Shown: in pieces, positions 1 through 12,983 of the stretch
How the letters are laid out: each line of letters opens with the position of its first letter
Numbering within the stretch: the stretch's first letter is position 1
Source: Labia minor
Lineage: Eukaryota > Arthropoda > Insecta > Dermaptera > Spongiphoridae
Reading direction: 5' to 3'
NCBI GenBank assembly: GCA_963082975.1
Contig: OY720350.1
Span: 2,007,001-2,071,000 of the forward strand
DNA length: 64,000 nucleotides
Notes under the pieces: generated by a model
Databases searched by the model: none
What the model saw: only the letters and a program-made list of their open reading frames with translations
What the model was told of the DNA's origin: nothing
Made by a program: the position numbers and the translations under genes

Positions 1-2700
1 TTTTTTTCCTATCCTATTTCATATATGGTATCTATCTTTTAAAATAGATTCAAATCATTTGTCGGAAAAACTCACGAACAATCCTATCAATCAAATAGAT
101 ATATAGACTTATTATATAAATATTACTAATATAAATAAATATTCATTATTGGGATAACCTAACAATGGATTAAAAGATGTATTATTAAATTAAGACAACA
201 GTTAAAAGATATTAATTATTGTCACGTTGTGTAAATACTCGTAGTAGATTCTAAACTAATTCAACAATTCCACTAATTCGATCGTATATCGTACCTATCG
301 TACCTTCACCTATCGTACCTATTCACTTTCACAAAACATTAATTTTTCAATTTTCTTGATTTGATGAGAATCTGTCTATACTTCATCTTTATCTGTACTT
401 TATATAATATCTTCCACCTTTCAACTAATATTGATTTCAAAAATAATAAAAAAACTTATATAATGATCTTGAAAATACTATTAATTATTATTATTATTAT
501 TATTTATAGAGTAATTTCTAGTTTAACTATTTATTTTATATTTTCCACGTTTCCGTCTCGATAAGCTTGAACATCTTCTTTTTCTTCTTATTTATTTATT
601 TATTTTTTCTTAAATTAGGATACAATAAACAAAGATAATAAGTTGAAAACATCATTAAATTATCTTATAAAAAAAGTTTATTTAATTTTTATATTAATAA
701 TAAAAATATTATTATCATATATTATCATTTCTCCGTTGTTATTTTTGGTGGCATGTAAAATTTAATTTATTTTAAAATAAATAAAAAAAAAACATAAAAA
801 AATTTTATATATATATATATATATATATTATATAATTAGTGACAAAATATTATTATGATTGATTATTTAATTTAATTTATTTGTTGAAATCAAAAATGGT
901 TTGTTTTATTGATTAATAATAATTAGATTTATATTTTCATAAATAAATATATAATTAATTAATTAATAATTAACAATACTAAGAATTTATATATATAATA
1001 TCTTTAATTAATATATAAAAATGTAAAATATAATAATATCTTTGATTAATTATTCATATAGAACTTTAAATAAATACATCTGGTTGATTTATGAATAAAT
1101 TATGACAATTTATAAAAAAGTAATTTGGATTCAGTGTATAACATTAATCGAAAAAACAATCGGAATTTATGAAACAATTTAATAAATATTCTAGTATAGC
1201 ACAAGTAATAAATAAAACCCTTTTCTTCATAACTAGAACTTACAATTTGTCATTCATAAATATACGATATCGTATTATAACCCCTCCCTCTTCCATTTTT
1301 CCCTCCCTTTACCAGTCTTGTTACTTTTTCTATTTTAACCCCCTTTCATCATAATGTATTGTCAATTGAATGAGTCAAATGTCTATAAATTATAACTTTT
1401 GCTATCTATTCTATTATTTATATAGTCACATACATTGACGATATCTACGAATATCATACATTGCTTTAATCACAGTTGAATAAAAACACAAACAAACACC
1501 AAATACTTACTTAAATACTTAATAATAATAATAATAATAATAAAATCATATATATATATATAAATAATAATTTATCATTATTATTATTATTATTATTATT
1601 TCTTCAACATATACTTACTTAATTTGTTTTATTGTGATTGAATAAGTAATAAAATTAAATAAAATTATTGATTATATCGATATAGAAAAAGTATTTTAAA
1701 TGTATAAATATTACTATGAATGAATGTTATCAATTCAATTGTCAATTCTTTTTTTTTTTTTTTTTTTTTTTTTTGAAAGAATGATGGCGTAGAATTGAGA
1801 GAAAATGTAACAAAAAAAGGTCTTTTTCTTCTTTCTTTCTAGTTTCATAGCCATTAAAATTTCAACAACAAAAACTACCATCATCATCACAAACACCACC
1901 CGCCCCCACCCCCACCCCCACTACTCTTCTCCTCGTTCTTAAACCCTCTACGAAATACAAACTGAAACTAAGCAAGCACCCGACCATCTATACACCCCCT
2001 TACTCACTCATTCTTCCTTTAGTACACACCACCCATCTTTCTTTCTTTCTTTCTTTTTCTTTCTCTTTTCAACCACCTTTTATCCTAAAAGACGCCATCT
2101 TGCCTCCCGTGACGTCAACCTACGTATTGATTCATTTCGCTTTGAAAAGGCAAAAACAAAATTGAGATAAATAAACGCCAAATGGTTGAGTGAAAAACTG
2201 AAGAATGTAAAAAAAGAAAGAAAGAGAGATTTAATATAATATAATATAATATGCTATAATAATAATTTAACAACAAATAAACTGATATGATAAATATCAC
2301 CTTTCTTGCATTAGTATCTATTATTAATAAATTTCTAATTCATATGAATATTCGTAAAAAAAATATGTAGTAATATTTTATTGTAAGATTCTCTTCATTT
2401 TATTTTAAATTGTTTCTGTGTCTCATGAGAAATATTATTTAATTTTTTTTTTATTATTCCTTTTCATTTGATAGACAGGAATTGATGATAATAGACTAAA
2501 AGGCATTATGATTATTATGTTATGCTACAAATAATATAATATATTGTTCCATCTGTCTTTTAATATGGATGAAGTAATGGAAGGGGGGAAATGAAGGGAG
2601 GTGAACGGGAAGGATGAAAGTAAATTATATTAAATGTTCGTCATCCGTTCTGATTTTCATTTTTCTTTTCTTTCCACTCTTCTCTGTTCTTTGACGACAA

Positions 2701-2735
<35 letters not shown>

Positions 2736-5015
2736 GTATATAATAACTATTAAAAAGGAATAAAATGGGATATTCTTCTTCTATCTTTCAATGAATAGAA
2801 TAAAAGTTTTTAAATAAAAAAAAACAACGAAGCAAATTTAATGGAATAGAATTTAACAACAACAAATACAACAACAAATTAAATAAATTAAAAACAGAAA
2901 TATTTTCTGAATGATTTATAAATTTATAAAATTTATTCAATATATATTTTTTTTTTAAATTTCAATTTAAAATTATTTATAAAAATAAATAAAAAAAAAT
3001 AATAATAATGATTTCAATGTATGAATTAATTAATTAACAATTCATTCCAATAAGAAAAAGTACCTCTAACAAGAACATTTCATTGTTTTTCAAAAGTTTT
3101 GAATTTATTGACATGAGAGATTTCAGTTTACATTGAATTAAAATTTAAATTCAATTTTCATTTATAGACATGAAGAGAGATTTATAGTATACTAATAGTA
3201 TATTATATTAGGGTTGTGTTCTAATGTCTATCATAAAAGACTAAATTAATTTTTTTATATACAAAATAAATAAATAAGTAAATAAAAATTGACAAAAAAA
3301 TATATATTTTTGATTAACAAAGAAAATATAAAATTACGAATTTAATAATTTTCTTTTTATTTTATGAATATGAATATATATAATATATCCTTTTCTTTAA
3401 ATTAATTAAAATAATAATAAAAAAAAATATAATAAAAAATTAAAATTTTGGTGGTTATTGTATTTGTAGTGTATTTTTTTTTTGTATTTTAAAAGTTAAA
3501 TAAATAAGATTAATGTGGGTGGTTCAAATTGCATAGAAGGTTGTAAATTTGTTTATTTTTATTTTTACTTCATTTACTTAATTTACTATTGGATTAATAA
3601 GAATAATAACTACAATAATTATAATATTTCAATATTTTATCTAATCATTTGTATATTATCTGATATGAATTAAGTGGGGAGTATCTAAATCTGCACTTTT
3701 TTTGTGCAAAATATCAATAGCCATTTCTTTATCAACTTAATTAATCATCAAATTATATTATTTTATATTTTGTAATCATTTTTGCTTTTTTTTTTACTAA
3801 TGATGATATTATATTTGTTTTTATTTTATATTTTCTTTTTTAATTACTCCCTCTCTCTAATATTATATATATATAGGATATAATATGTTATATGATAATA
3901 ATTACTGGTTTCTATTAAAAATTTCAATGTTATTAATTAATATTTTATTATTATTCATTTATTTAATATAATTTGATATTGTTTTAGACAATCTGATTAA
4001 AAAATAATATTAAATGGGAGGGGTGATTATTAATAACAGTGTTTCAATGATTAGTTCTTCTTCTTTCTTTCTTACTCTTTCTCTCTTTTCTTCTTTGATT
4101 AGTAATAAGATGGTAAATAAGTAGAACCGGTTGGGTGATTTTTTTGGTTAGCAAAGCTCAACACACACACACAATCAAGTGGTTATTTAAACATAAAGAC
4201 CAAGAAGAAGATTAAGAAGTAAAAAAAAAAAAAAAAAAAAAAACGAATCATCAAGAGAGAATTAATAAAGTTCTTTAGATATATTTACACACAGCCACAG
4301 GGCTGATATATTACTTATATATTTACAAGTAACTATATATATATATAAATATGTACTCATGTATATGTTACGACACTCTTAAAATTTAATTAACATATTT
4401 TATTAATAAATATCATTTATATCTTATAATAATTATATGTATATATCTATATATATATAAGATGGAGATTAGGATTTTAAATTAAATAACCAAATCGATT
4501 TTTATAGTTATCATATTTGTTTTATCAATGAAATACAATATAACAAAATTTAATATTAAAAGATTTATAAATTAGAATGAATTTTCTATGAAAAGAAAAA
4601 TATATCATATTATAATAATATAAACAAATTTCAGTCAGGCAACTTAAAATATACAAGAAAATTAAATAACTAATTAAATAATTCAAATTATAAAAATGTT
4701 ATTTACATATATACTCTTGTCTTAATTAATATATGGTATACTTCTCGTATGATAGTAGTATTATCTATTATTATTCTATCTACACATCATCATCATCATC
4801 ATCATCTAAACTACTCAATTGATTTGATTGATAAAATGATTGATTCTGATGAACATTTCGATTAAAAATCAAAGAAAATAAAATCATTAATTATTTGTTT
4901 ATTGAGATATTAATTAATAAAATAAATAAATTAATGATAAAAACACCACCCAACCAACAACATGGAATGGATATTGTTTATTCAATAAGAAAACAAAAAA
5001 AAAATCTATCTAAGT
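1..5015. other. Non-coding simple-sequence-rich intron DNA
   Basis: No gene seen. Holds (AAT)n at 1520-1544, (TTA)n at 1577-1601, a 26-base poly-T at 1749-1774, a C-rich patch at 1898-1925, (CTTT)n near 2037-2060, (AAT)n at 2701-2734 and a 23-base poly-A at 4221-4243. The frames at 361-564, 1169-1354 and 2115-2300 are low-complexity. Confidence 0.7.
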
Positions 5016-5019
5016 ATAT

Positions 5020-5460
5020 ACTCATATTTTGGTGGATCTACAGAACTCGAAAGTTCTTGAACGTAGCAAGTTCATTTCTACAAGTGCCCCTACCCACCGT
5101 GTCTTTGGCCTTCCAACCGAACGTTTCCCAATCGGTCTCCCCACCCATCAAAATGTATATAATTTTCGCCATTCTTTCCTCTCCCATTCTAGCCACGTAC
5201 CCTGCCCATCGCGGCCTTCTCGATTTTATTATATAACTTTTACTATGTATGTCTGGAGATGCATAGAGGTTATGTAATTTCTCACGATGCAGTTCAGTTT
5301 CCGCCGGTGACCTCATCTTTCTTTGGTCCATAAACACTGCAAAGAATTATATTTTGAAATACTCTGAATCTATTCTCATCTCCTCATATAATATGTACAA
5401 CGGGGAAATAAATAATAATTTTGACGAGATAAGCCCCTTTACGGCAAGAATAAGATTATG
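5020..5460 (-). pseudogene. LINE reverse-transcriptase tail, decayed copy
   Basis: Minus-strand relic of the same RTE-like family as 11640-12140. It reads GRGTCRNELATFKNFRVL at its end, preceded by SRRPRWAGYVARMGEERMAK and AETELHREKLHNLYASPDI. The upstream part around 5405-5435 shares AATTTTGACGAGATAAGCCC with the copy at 52855-53300. Frameshifted and truncated; not a gene. Confidence 0.7.
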
Positions 5461-5820
5461 ATATTTTTTAATCTTTTTGGGAATAATAATATTTCTTTTT
5501 TATTTGATTTTTTATTAAATAAAAAAACAAATTACAGATTTTAATAATAATTTTTTCAATTAGTAAGAAAGAAGATGATTGATTGAGTAAAGAAAATTTT
5601 TGGTTAGTTTAATTTGCAATTTTTTTTTTTTTTTTTTTAGTTATAACTTTGTGAGATGTTTATAGGAATCGTACGACTCTTCTTTCTCGCCTCTGTTCAT
5701 CTTGATTGAATTAATGAGCTGCGATTTACTGACACGGATCGGATTCTGGGATAAAAAAAAAAATACTCTCCACCTCTCTCTCTTTTTCTTTCTCTCTCTC
5801 TCTCACACACACACGGACAT

Positions 5821-5868
<48 letters not shown>

Positions 5869-6712
5869 CAATTGAAAATTTTATATTAAATAAATAAACA
5901 TATCATCATTAGGTAGGTAAGATATCTTATGTTTATAATTAAATTTACTTTTTAAATAAAATAATTGTTAATAGTAGCCTCACGAATATGATTTTTTTTT
6001 TGGTGCCCCTGATTTAACTACAATATAAAATTTAATAAACAAGATTACTAGTTTTTTATTCATAATCATGACAAAATTATTTATTAATTTATTATTATTA
6101 ATTATTATTATAGAAGTATTAATAGTAGTAGTAGAGTAGTATTAGGTTATAGTAAAGAAGATATAGGAAATATGGAAAGAGAGAAATAATTACAACAACA
6201 ACAACAACAACCCTTTGACATTCACCTCAAATATTATACATAAAATAAAAAAAAAGTCGTGGTGTGTCTCAGTTTTCCGTTGATATTTTCAACTATAATT
6301 ATATACCATACAATGCAAGAGTGAAATCATCAGATAATCAAAAATATATTAGAAATTTAATTAGAAAAACCGGTTTTTTTTTTTTGTTTCCTATACTAGT
6401 CAGTTAGTTAAATATACTTACATACTATTCGTATAACTATATAATTTTAATTTTTCTCTCTTTTTTTTTTTTTCTTATGAATTTTTAATTTAAATGTCCA
6501 ATTCAAATATACGTAAATATTTCTATTGCAAGATATCAGAAATTAAATATCGATATAGTAATTATTAATTCATAATTTTGTATTTTGAATTTATTTATTT
6601 TATTTATGTATAAATATTATATAAAATTGTAATTTCATCTAAAAATAATATTTAATTTAATATTTGCTAAATTTTCAATTATTAACTTTTTTGAAGTTGA
6701 GAAGAATAAGAA

Positions 6713-6757
<45 letters not shown>

Positions 6758-8297
6758 TAAATTATATATATAGATATAATAGTGTTAAAGCATGTTTGGC
6801 TGAAGGAACGATAGAGGCGCTGGATTAACTTTATAATTTAAATTAATTAGTTTGTTTATTTTTATTGTTAATTATTTATGTTTTATCGTTCTCGATATAT
6901 AATGGTTTAAAATAACTTGTAATTTAATTTATTCTTTTAGGTATTGTATTTCTATATTTCTATCTTATTATTTATGTATTTATTTTTAATATTTGTTTGT
7001 ATATTCTTTTAGAATTAAATAAAATCTTGTAATTCAAAAACCGACTTATATATATAAATCAAAATGAATGAATAAATGTCTTCATTTATAAATAAACATA
7101 TCAATAACATATAAAATAAATAATTTTATTAATATCTTAAATATATATATATTTATATATATTATATATACATAAATGTTTAGGATTTGGTAATACTTTA
7201 AATTAATTTCCTTTCTCTGTAAAAGATTATTATATACATTTTTTATATAAATTAATTAATATATTTACAATATTACATGGTTTTTACCACATACCATTAA
7301 CCAGTAAAATCGATTCTTCAAAAAAGTTCTTTTATCCAAAATATCAAATTAAAAATTTTTCTCTAACAATAATTACTTTTAAATAATATAAGTATTAACA
7401 ATTCTAATTCTACTTTGTTACATCACAATTCTTCTAATTACTAATACCAACTATTTTAATTGAATTCCCCAGACCTAATTAATTAATTAAGGAGGTGAAT
7501 TTATTTTATTACATATACATGTATATATATATATATATTTCTTTGGAATTGGTACTCTGCTTTAAATTAAAATCTAAAGATAGAAATGGGTGTGGAAAAA
7601 ATTCGATTATACATTCTTTTGATTGTTCTTTTCAGGTAGTCAGACAAATTCCATATCCATTTCCATTTTTAATGATAAAATATCAGGCCAACAAACCAAC
7701 TAATAACGATAGACGATACGAGAAATTCAAAAAACAAAATAAAAGCCCTTTTCTTTTTTAAATAACCTATTCATTTATTGGCACTAAATTATAGATATCT
7801 AACCGAAGAAAAAAAACCTGATATCTTTTAGATTATATCAAAAATTAAAAAAAAAAAAAAAATTAAAAAGTGGTAAAAAAATCTTTTCCCATTTCTCATT
7901 CCTTTCTTTCACATTAATCAATGGGTTAATTTCTATTATTATTATTATTATTATTATGACTTTACAAAATAAGACAAAAGAAAAGAAAAACTAAAAATTC
8001 CAATTCACACTTTTCTAGAAATTAATATTTTTCTAATTCTATTAACAGAGTAAACATAATCTATCGTATTTAAAAAAATATTTATAAGTAGTATAAAGTA
8101 TAAATTTCTTATATATATATAATATAAATTATAAATTACAAACAAAAATAAAACATAAAAATAAAAAAATACACACAATAGAAAATTTAAAAAAAAATAA
8201 ACAAATTAATTATTTCACTAAAAAGGGGCATTTTTATAATAATAATAAAAATAATAATTAGATTAATAACAAAATAAACTGTTCTCGTTAGTAGTCC

Positions 8298-8338
<41 letters not shown>

Positions 8339-8430
8339 GGAGAGAGGTGCCCTATCGTTGTTAATTATAATATTTTATATGTATTTAATATGCCTTTTTC
8401 TCTAAAATATTCTTATTTAACTAATGAGCG
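5461..8430. other. Non-coding DNA with dinucleotide tracts
   Basis: Contains (TC)n/(CA)n/(TA)n at 5786-5867, (CAA)n near 6193-6210, (TA)n at 6714-6755 and (TA)n/(GA)n at 8299-8339. Around 6785-6825, AAGCATGTTTGGCTGAAGG and ATAGAGGCGCTGG look like a scrap of the repeat seen at 10314 and 57510. Otherwise nothing recognisable. Confidence 0.6.
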
Positions 8431-8512
8431 TTAATTGCAGGTTGTTTAATGGGTTTTTAATGCATATCCAGGGCTGATAAGCCAAGAGGACCCCACCTAA
8501 ATGGAGTGTGTA
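8430..8512. promoter_or_regulatory. Complex island, candidate enhancer fragment
   Basis: GAGCGTTAATTGCAGG, GTTTAATGGGTTTTTAATGC and ATCCAGGGCTGATAAGCC form a non-repetitive stretch in simple-sequence DNA, with several TAAT-type homeodomain cores. It lies in intron 2. Function is inferred only from its composition. Confidence 0.25.
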
Positions 8513-9045
8513 TATATATTATATATAATAATATTATAATAACTGAGAGAGAGAGAGGGAGAGAGTAAACATGTAAAAAATATTAGATCGCAATCAGGAA
8601 GATAGAATAAAGATGAGAGAATAAATAGAAAAAAAAATAGAAAAAGAGAAAAAATAACATTGCAATTTGAAAATCTTTCGTCGTAATATTTAAAAAATAT
8701 ATTATATAATATATATTAATATATATTTAAATAAAATAAATAAAAATATTGATTAATAGCTAAAGAATAAAAATATTTTTTACTAATATTTTAATAATCT
8801 TTTATTTTCTATGATACTTCATTTATAAAAAAATTGATAAGAAAAGTACATTGTAATTTATATTTATATATTAAATTATTATTATTATCATTATTATTAT
8901 TATTATTATTATTATTTTCATATTTTAATAACTCTCCTCATCAATAATTAATGTGTAATTAAATCTAATTAGCATGCTGCTAGTCCGTTTGTTGCTCTCT
9001 TAACTATAAAGATTACCTTTAAAGATAAAAGTTGTTATTCTCTCT

Positions 9046-9116
<71 letters not shown>

Positions 9117-9131
9117 TTATTTCTTAATTTA

Positions 9132-9164
<33 letters not shown>

Positions 9165-10049
9165 CAACGAAGGATAAAAAAAAGAAAAAAATCAAAAAGA
9201 ATTTAAAAACAATAATAATATTTAGGTCAATTTTATTTTAAATTTTTAAAAATGAAAAAAAAAATAAATATTATTAATTGGAATGAATTTTTAACAATAA
9301 AAATATAATTAATTAATTAATTAATTAATTATAATTATTATAAAAAATATATTGATTCAAATTTTTTTATATAAAATGAATTATTATATACCCACCCGAT
9401 TAATATTTATGATTTTTTTTTTGGAAATTTTTTCTATTTCTTTTTTTTTTCTTTAATTTAATCGTATTCAGTTATAATTCCAATAATTGAATACCTTTGT
9501 GTTTGTGTGTGTGTGTGATTGTTACTTTGCATATAATAGTAGTTGAGACTTAACCGCAGTTTAAGGCCTAATTGATGGGTAGCAACAAACAGCAGCCCTT
9601 TCTTTCTTGCTACCGAAATAACAAAAAAGAAAAAAAAATAAATAAATCAGAGGGTTTCCTCTCTCTCTGACTTTCTTAACATAGATGTATATATATAAAA
9701 AAAATAAAATCACATAATCACTGTGTGGGTGTTCTCACGAGAATGAAACTTAAAAAAATTATAAGTGTGTGTCAAGGAAAGAAAGAGAAAGAATATATAA
9801 GTTTTCAAAAAAATAATAATAAATAAATATATATATAATAATATTGTGTTATTTTTATTAATTAGAATTATTATTTATTATTTTTTATATATTTCAAAAT
9901 TTATTAAGATTGTTTTATTTTAAAAAACTTATCTATTAAATTAAATTAATTATACGAATTATTGATATTGTTAAATTATTATAACAATTACATTACATTT
10001 AATGATAATGATTTCCATAATTTTCCAATATCTTTTCTCAATTGGTTTC
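8513..10049. other. Simple-sequence DNA and one complex island
   Basis: Holds (TTA)n at about 8888-8917 and 9131-9163, and (CT)n then (TA)n at 9051-9112. A complex island at about 9535-9605 contains AACCGCAG, a Runt/RUNX-type site, and TAATTGATGGG. No coding seen. Confidence 0.5.
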
Positions 10050-10502
10050 TTTATTGGATACAAATTCATAAAAATTAACTAATCTTACATAATAAAAGCA
10101 AGTGTAATGTGTCTGTCTGTCTGTCTGTCTGACCGAGCTCTCCAGCCAAATCTATCGCACGCAGGGACCTGGAATTTTTTACACGGAAGCACAAAGGGGC
10201 TGGCCACCAGACCTCGAAGCCCGATTTTCGATTTTTGAATTAGAAAAATTTTAAAAAAATTATAAAGAATATAGTATAGGCGGGTAGTGGAAATTATGTA
10301 GAACAAAAATATGTCAATAGAGGCGCTGGTGGCGATAATTTGGCGTTAGTTTAAATTCTGAGCAATGTGCAGATAAAAATCTTTTTATATATCTATTGAT
10401 ATTTACAATATCTCAATTGATCTTATTGGCCTTTTAAACTTTGAAAACATTCACATTACGGCTATAATTTAATACTATTAATTTTTAAGATTATGTGAGT
10501 AA

Positions 10503-11441
10503 ATTATTTTAATTAAGAATAAATGCATAAATATTCAATTCAATCATCTAATAGACAGATATAAAAACCATACTATATTTTATACCGATGGTTCTAAAGA
10601 TAGTGAAAGTGTTGGTTGTGCATTCTACAGTGATAAACTAAATATAAAAAAACTTTTTAAATTAAACAGTGATCTATCTATTTTTAGTGCAGAAGCTGTT
10701 GCTGTTCTACAAGTGTTATCCTTTTTAGAAAATCATCAAACCAGTGATAATATAGTTATTGTGTCTGACTCTCAGAGCCTGCTATTAGCCCTAAAAACAA
10801 ATGTTAAAAAATTAACTTATAATTATATTATATATTTAATTAAGGAAAAAATGCATAAATTAAATTATAGGATTAAATTCCTTTGGTGTCCTGGACATGT
10901 TGGTATCACTGGAAATGTCATCGTTGATGGGTATGCCAATCAGGCTAGATTAACTGGTGAATATCTCAACTTAGCTTTCCCTGTCTCGGACATTATGCCC
11001 TTTATTAAAGAAGAAATATATAAAAAATGGCAACTTGATTGGAACCAATCATCAAAGACGAAAGGTAGTCATTTTCATTCATTGATGCCATTTATATATA
11101 GAAGACCATGGTTTCACAATACAAACATTTATAGGAAAATTATTACTTTAATTCTAAGATTAAGATTCAATCATGCTACCACCCCACATAAACTTTATCT
11201 ATTTAACTTAAGAGAACATCCATTTTGTGATTGTAATAATGAAATAGTGGCAGATATAAATCATTTATTTTTGGGATGTAAAAAAAATAAAAAAGCAATT
11301 GACTCCCTTTATATAGATATTAAAAGTATAATTCAACTCCCTATAAACATCACTTGTATTCTATCTTATTTACAAAATAACTTTGAGTCTTTTAAAAAAA
11401 TTTTTCTTAAATTCATTATTAAATCTAATATATTTATATAA
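10503..11441 (+). pseudogene. LINE ORF2 C-terminus: RNase H domain and CCHC-like tail
   Basis: Uninterrupted frame of 312 codons from the stop at 10500-10502 to the stop at 11439-11441. It is the C-terminal end of a non-LTR retrotransposon polyprotein that lacks its endonuclease and reverse transcriptase. The RNase H motifs appear in order: FYTDGSK (Asp at 10587), SAEAVAVL (Glu at 10692), IVSDSQSLLLAL (Asp at 10767) and CPGHVGITGNVIVDGYANQA (Asp at 10926). The last motif usually reads GNExAD; here the Glu position is Val. A Cys/His segment, CDCNNEIVADINHLFLGC, follows near the C-terminus, as in I/Jockey/R1-type elements. After the stop comes a 3' UTR containing GACCAAATGGGTTAGTTCCC and an A-rich tail ending at about 11614. 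The missing 5' part is typical of aborted reverse transcription. Open frame but truncated, so not a functional gene; the clade is uncertain. Confidence 0.85.
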
Positions 11442-11639
11442 TATAATGTTATATTTTATTTAATAACTCAATGTTACTCTATATTGTCATATATTTAAGT
11501 ATTTAAACATCATGTAATGTAATGACCAAATGGGTTAGTTCCCGAGGTCAATATTTTTCATTTGTTGTCTTTTTTGTTCTTCTGTTCTCTTGTTATTAAA
11601 TAAATAAAAAAAAAGTAGCATAAAAAAATTAATCGAGGC

Positions 11640-12140
11640 AGGAAAATTGATGGGGTTTGAAATTAATAGTGATAAGACAAAATAATTAGTATCAGAGAGA
11701 ATAATATTTGCAAAGAATTTAAATCGAGGTTGCAATCTGGAAATTATTATCAAAGGGGATCAAAATTATTAAATTATTAATTGCATTATATGGGTGGGAG
11801 GCATGGTCTATAACCCTGGGAGATGAGAGTAGATTCAGAGTATTTGAGAATAGGATTCTTCCCAGCATTTATGGGCCAAAGAAAGATGAGGACACCGGGG
11901 AATGGCGGAGACTGCATAACAAGGAATTGCATGACCTCTATGCATCTCTAGATATAGTTAGGGTTATAAAAGCGAGAAGGCTGGGATCGTCAGGGCACAT
12001 GGCTAGAATGGGAGAGGAAAAATATATTGGTGGGGAGTTCGATTGGAAAACGTCTGTGTGGAAGACTAATTGGGTACAGGGTGGACAATGTAGGAAGGAA
12101 CGTGAGAGAGATGGGACAGGTTAGGAGTTAGATGGTAATA
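11640..12140 (+). pseudogene. LINE reverse-transcriptase tail, decayed copy
   Basis: Relic of the 3' end of a non-LTR retrotransposon ORF of the RTE-like kind often annotated as endonuclease-reverse transcriptase. Across frameshifts it reads YGWEAWSLTLGDESRFRVFE, then GPKKDEDTGEWRRLHNKELH, then ARRLGSSGHMARMGEE and KTSVWKTNWVQGGQC. These are the familiar YGCE.W.L...., EWRR.HN.EL..LY and RLRW.GH.ARM blocks of the family. The same tail recurs at 5020-5460 and 52855-53300 on the minus strand, so this is a window-wide family. It lies inside the Helitron-like insertion and runs directly into that element's G-rich right end. Confidence 0.75.
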
Positions 12141-12177
12141 GCTCAGAATAGGGACACTCGGGGGGGGGGGGGTACAA

Positions 12178-12197
12178 GGGGCGGAGCCCCCGTCTAG
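12178..12197 (+). other. Helitron-type 3' hairpin and CTAG
   Basis: GGGGC-GGA-GCCCC (12178-12190) forms a 5-bp GC stem, and CTAG follows at 12194-12197. This order is that of a Helitron terminus. The base after CTAG is A rather than the expected target T, and the insertion continues to 12231. Confidence 0.55.
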
Positions 12198-12446
12198 ATG
12201 TGAAGAGCGACGAAGGAGCTCTGAGCAGCTATTATTTATATAACTTTAATTAATAATTTATATATATATATTTAAATTAAATAATTATTTCTCTCTCTCT
12301 TGGAATTCCGGTTAATTGTTCTATTTTTACCGACCGACGATAGTAAGGGAGGTATTGTTTTCACACCAAATTTCACATGTGGAGATTTTTACATATCTCC
12401 ACGAATCATGCATTTTCTTAACAGAAAAAAGTATTTTTAGCATGAT

Positions 12447-12502
12447 GTCTGTCCGTCCGTCTGTCCGTCTGTCCGTCCGTCCGTCCGTCCGTCTGTCCGT
12501 CC
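12447..12502 (+). repeat. (GTCY)n microsatellite core of HINE copy 1
   Basis: Fourteen tandem 4-base units, GTCC or GTCT, form the internal repeat typical of DINE-1-like elements. The apparent protein RPSVRLSVRPSV read from it is an artefact of the repeat. Confidence 0.9.
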
Positions 12503-12967
12503 GTATAGATGTGTACAGCCTGAACGGCTTAACGGATTTTAATGAAATTTGGTATATTTACTTAATGCATCAGTGGGATGAATGGATCAACTTTTGGTGC
12601 AAATCCGGAAACCGGAAGTGGTAGTATTAGCGATCGACGATAAGAAGGGAAGGGTTATTTTCACACCAAAGGAGATTTTTTTATATATCACCACGAATGT
12701 ATTGGTTTTATCCTCGGGAAAAATCATCTTCATTATGTTTTTCTTAATTTAAAATTATATGACGTCACCCAGCCCTTCATGACGTCACAGCCTCGGGTAA
12801 CGCCGGCAACGCCGGCTACTTCAGCTATATATTATAAATAAAATAAAATTAAAAATATTTATGTTATATGCCTATCTGTTTTTTATTACATTAATAGATA
12901 TATTAAAATTATTTGAAATTGTTTCTGTAGCTGGAAATTAATTTATTTCAAACCGTCGGTCGGTGCG

Positions 12968-12983
12968 GACCTGGCCACAGGTC
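12968..12983 (+). other. Terminal stem-loop of HINE copy 1
   Basis: GACCTG and CAGGTC form a perfect 6-bp stem around the loop GCCA, six bases from the element's right edge. The same hairpin occurs in copy 2 at about 24574-24589; copy 3 keeps only one half of it. Confidence 0.75.

Larger units (their letters stand above)
10083..12231 (+). mobile_element. Helitron-like insertion carrying two LINE fragments
   Basis: The boundaries come from comparison with the paralogous block at 18201-18706. There AACTAA runs directly into TTATTTATA, whereas here 2149 bases intervene. The insertion begins with TC (TCTTACATAATAAAAGC), lies exactly between an A and a T, and makes no target duplication. Near its right end it carries a hairpin GGGGC-GGA-GCCCC followed by CTAG, all Helitron hallmarks. 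A (GTCT)n tract lies near the left end (about 10108-10130). The true right edge is 34 bases past the CTAG, which suggests replication ran past the normal terminator. No Rep/helicase was found, so it is non-autonomous. The interior holds an RNase H LINE fragment and a second LINE tail. The class is inferred from the ends. Confidence 0.65.

Noticed and set aside
5029-5277. Plus-strand frames over 4895-5277
   Set aside because: Shadows of the minus-strand LINE tail, which has recognisable family blocks.
10500-11441. Treating the RNase H frame as a host RNase H gene
   Set aside because: It lacks a start, ends with a LINE-type Cys/His tail and A-rich 3' end, and lies inside a mobile insertion.
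12316-12624. Plus-strand frame reading RPSVRLSVRPSVRLSVR
   Set aside because: It is the (GTCY)n microsatellite of the HINE read as codons; such frames are common artefacts and the other HINE copies do not keep it.
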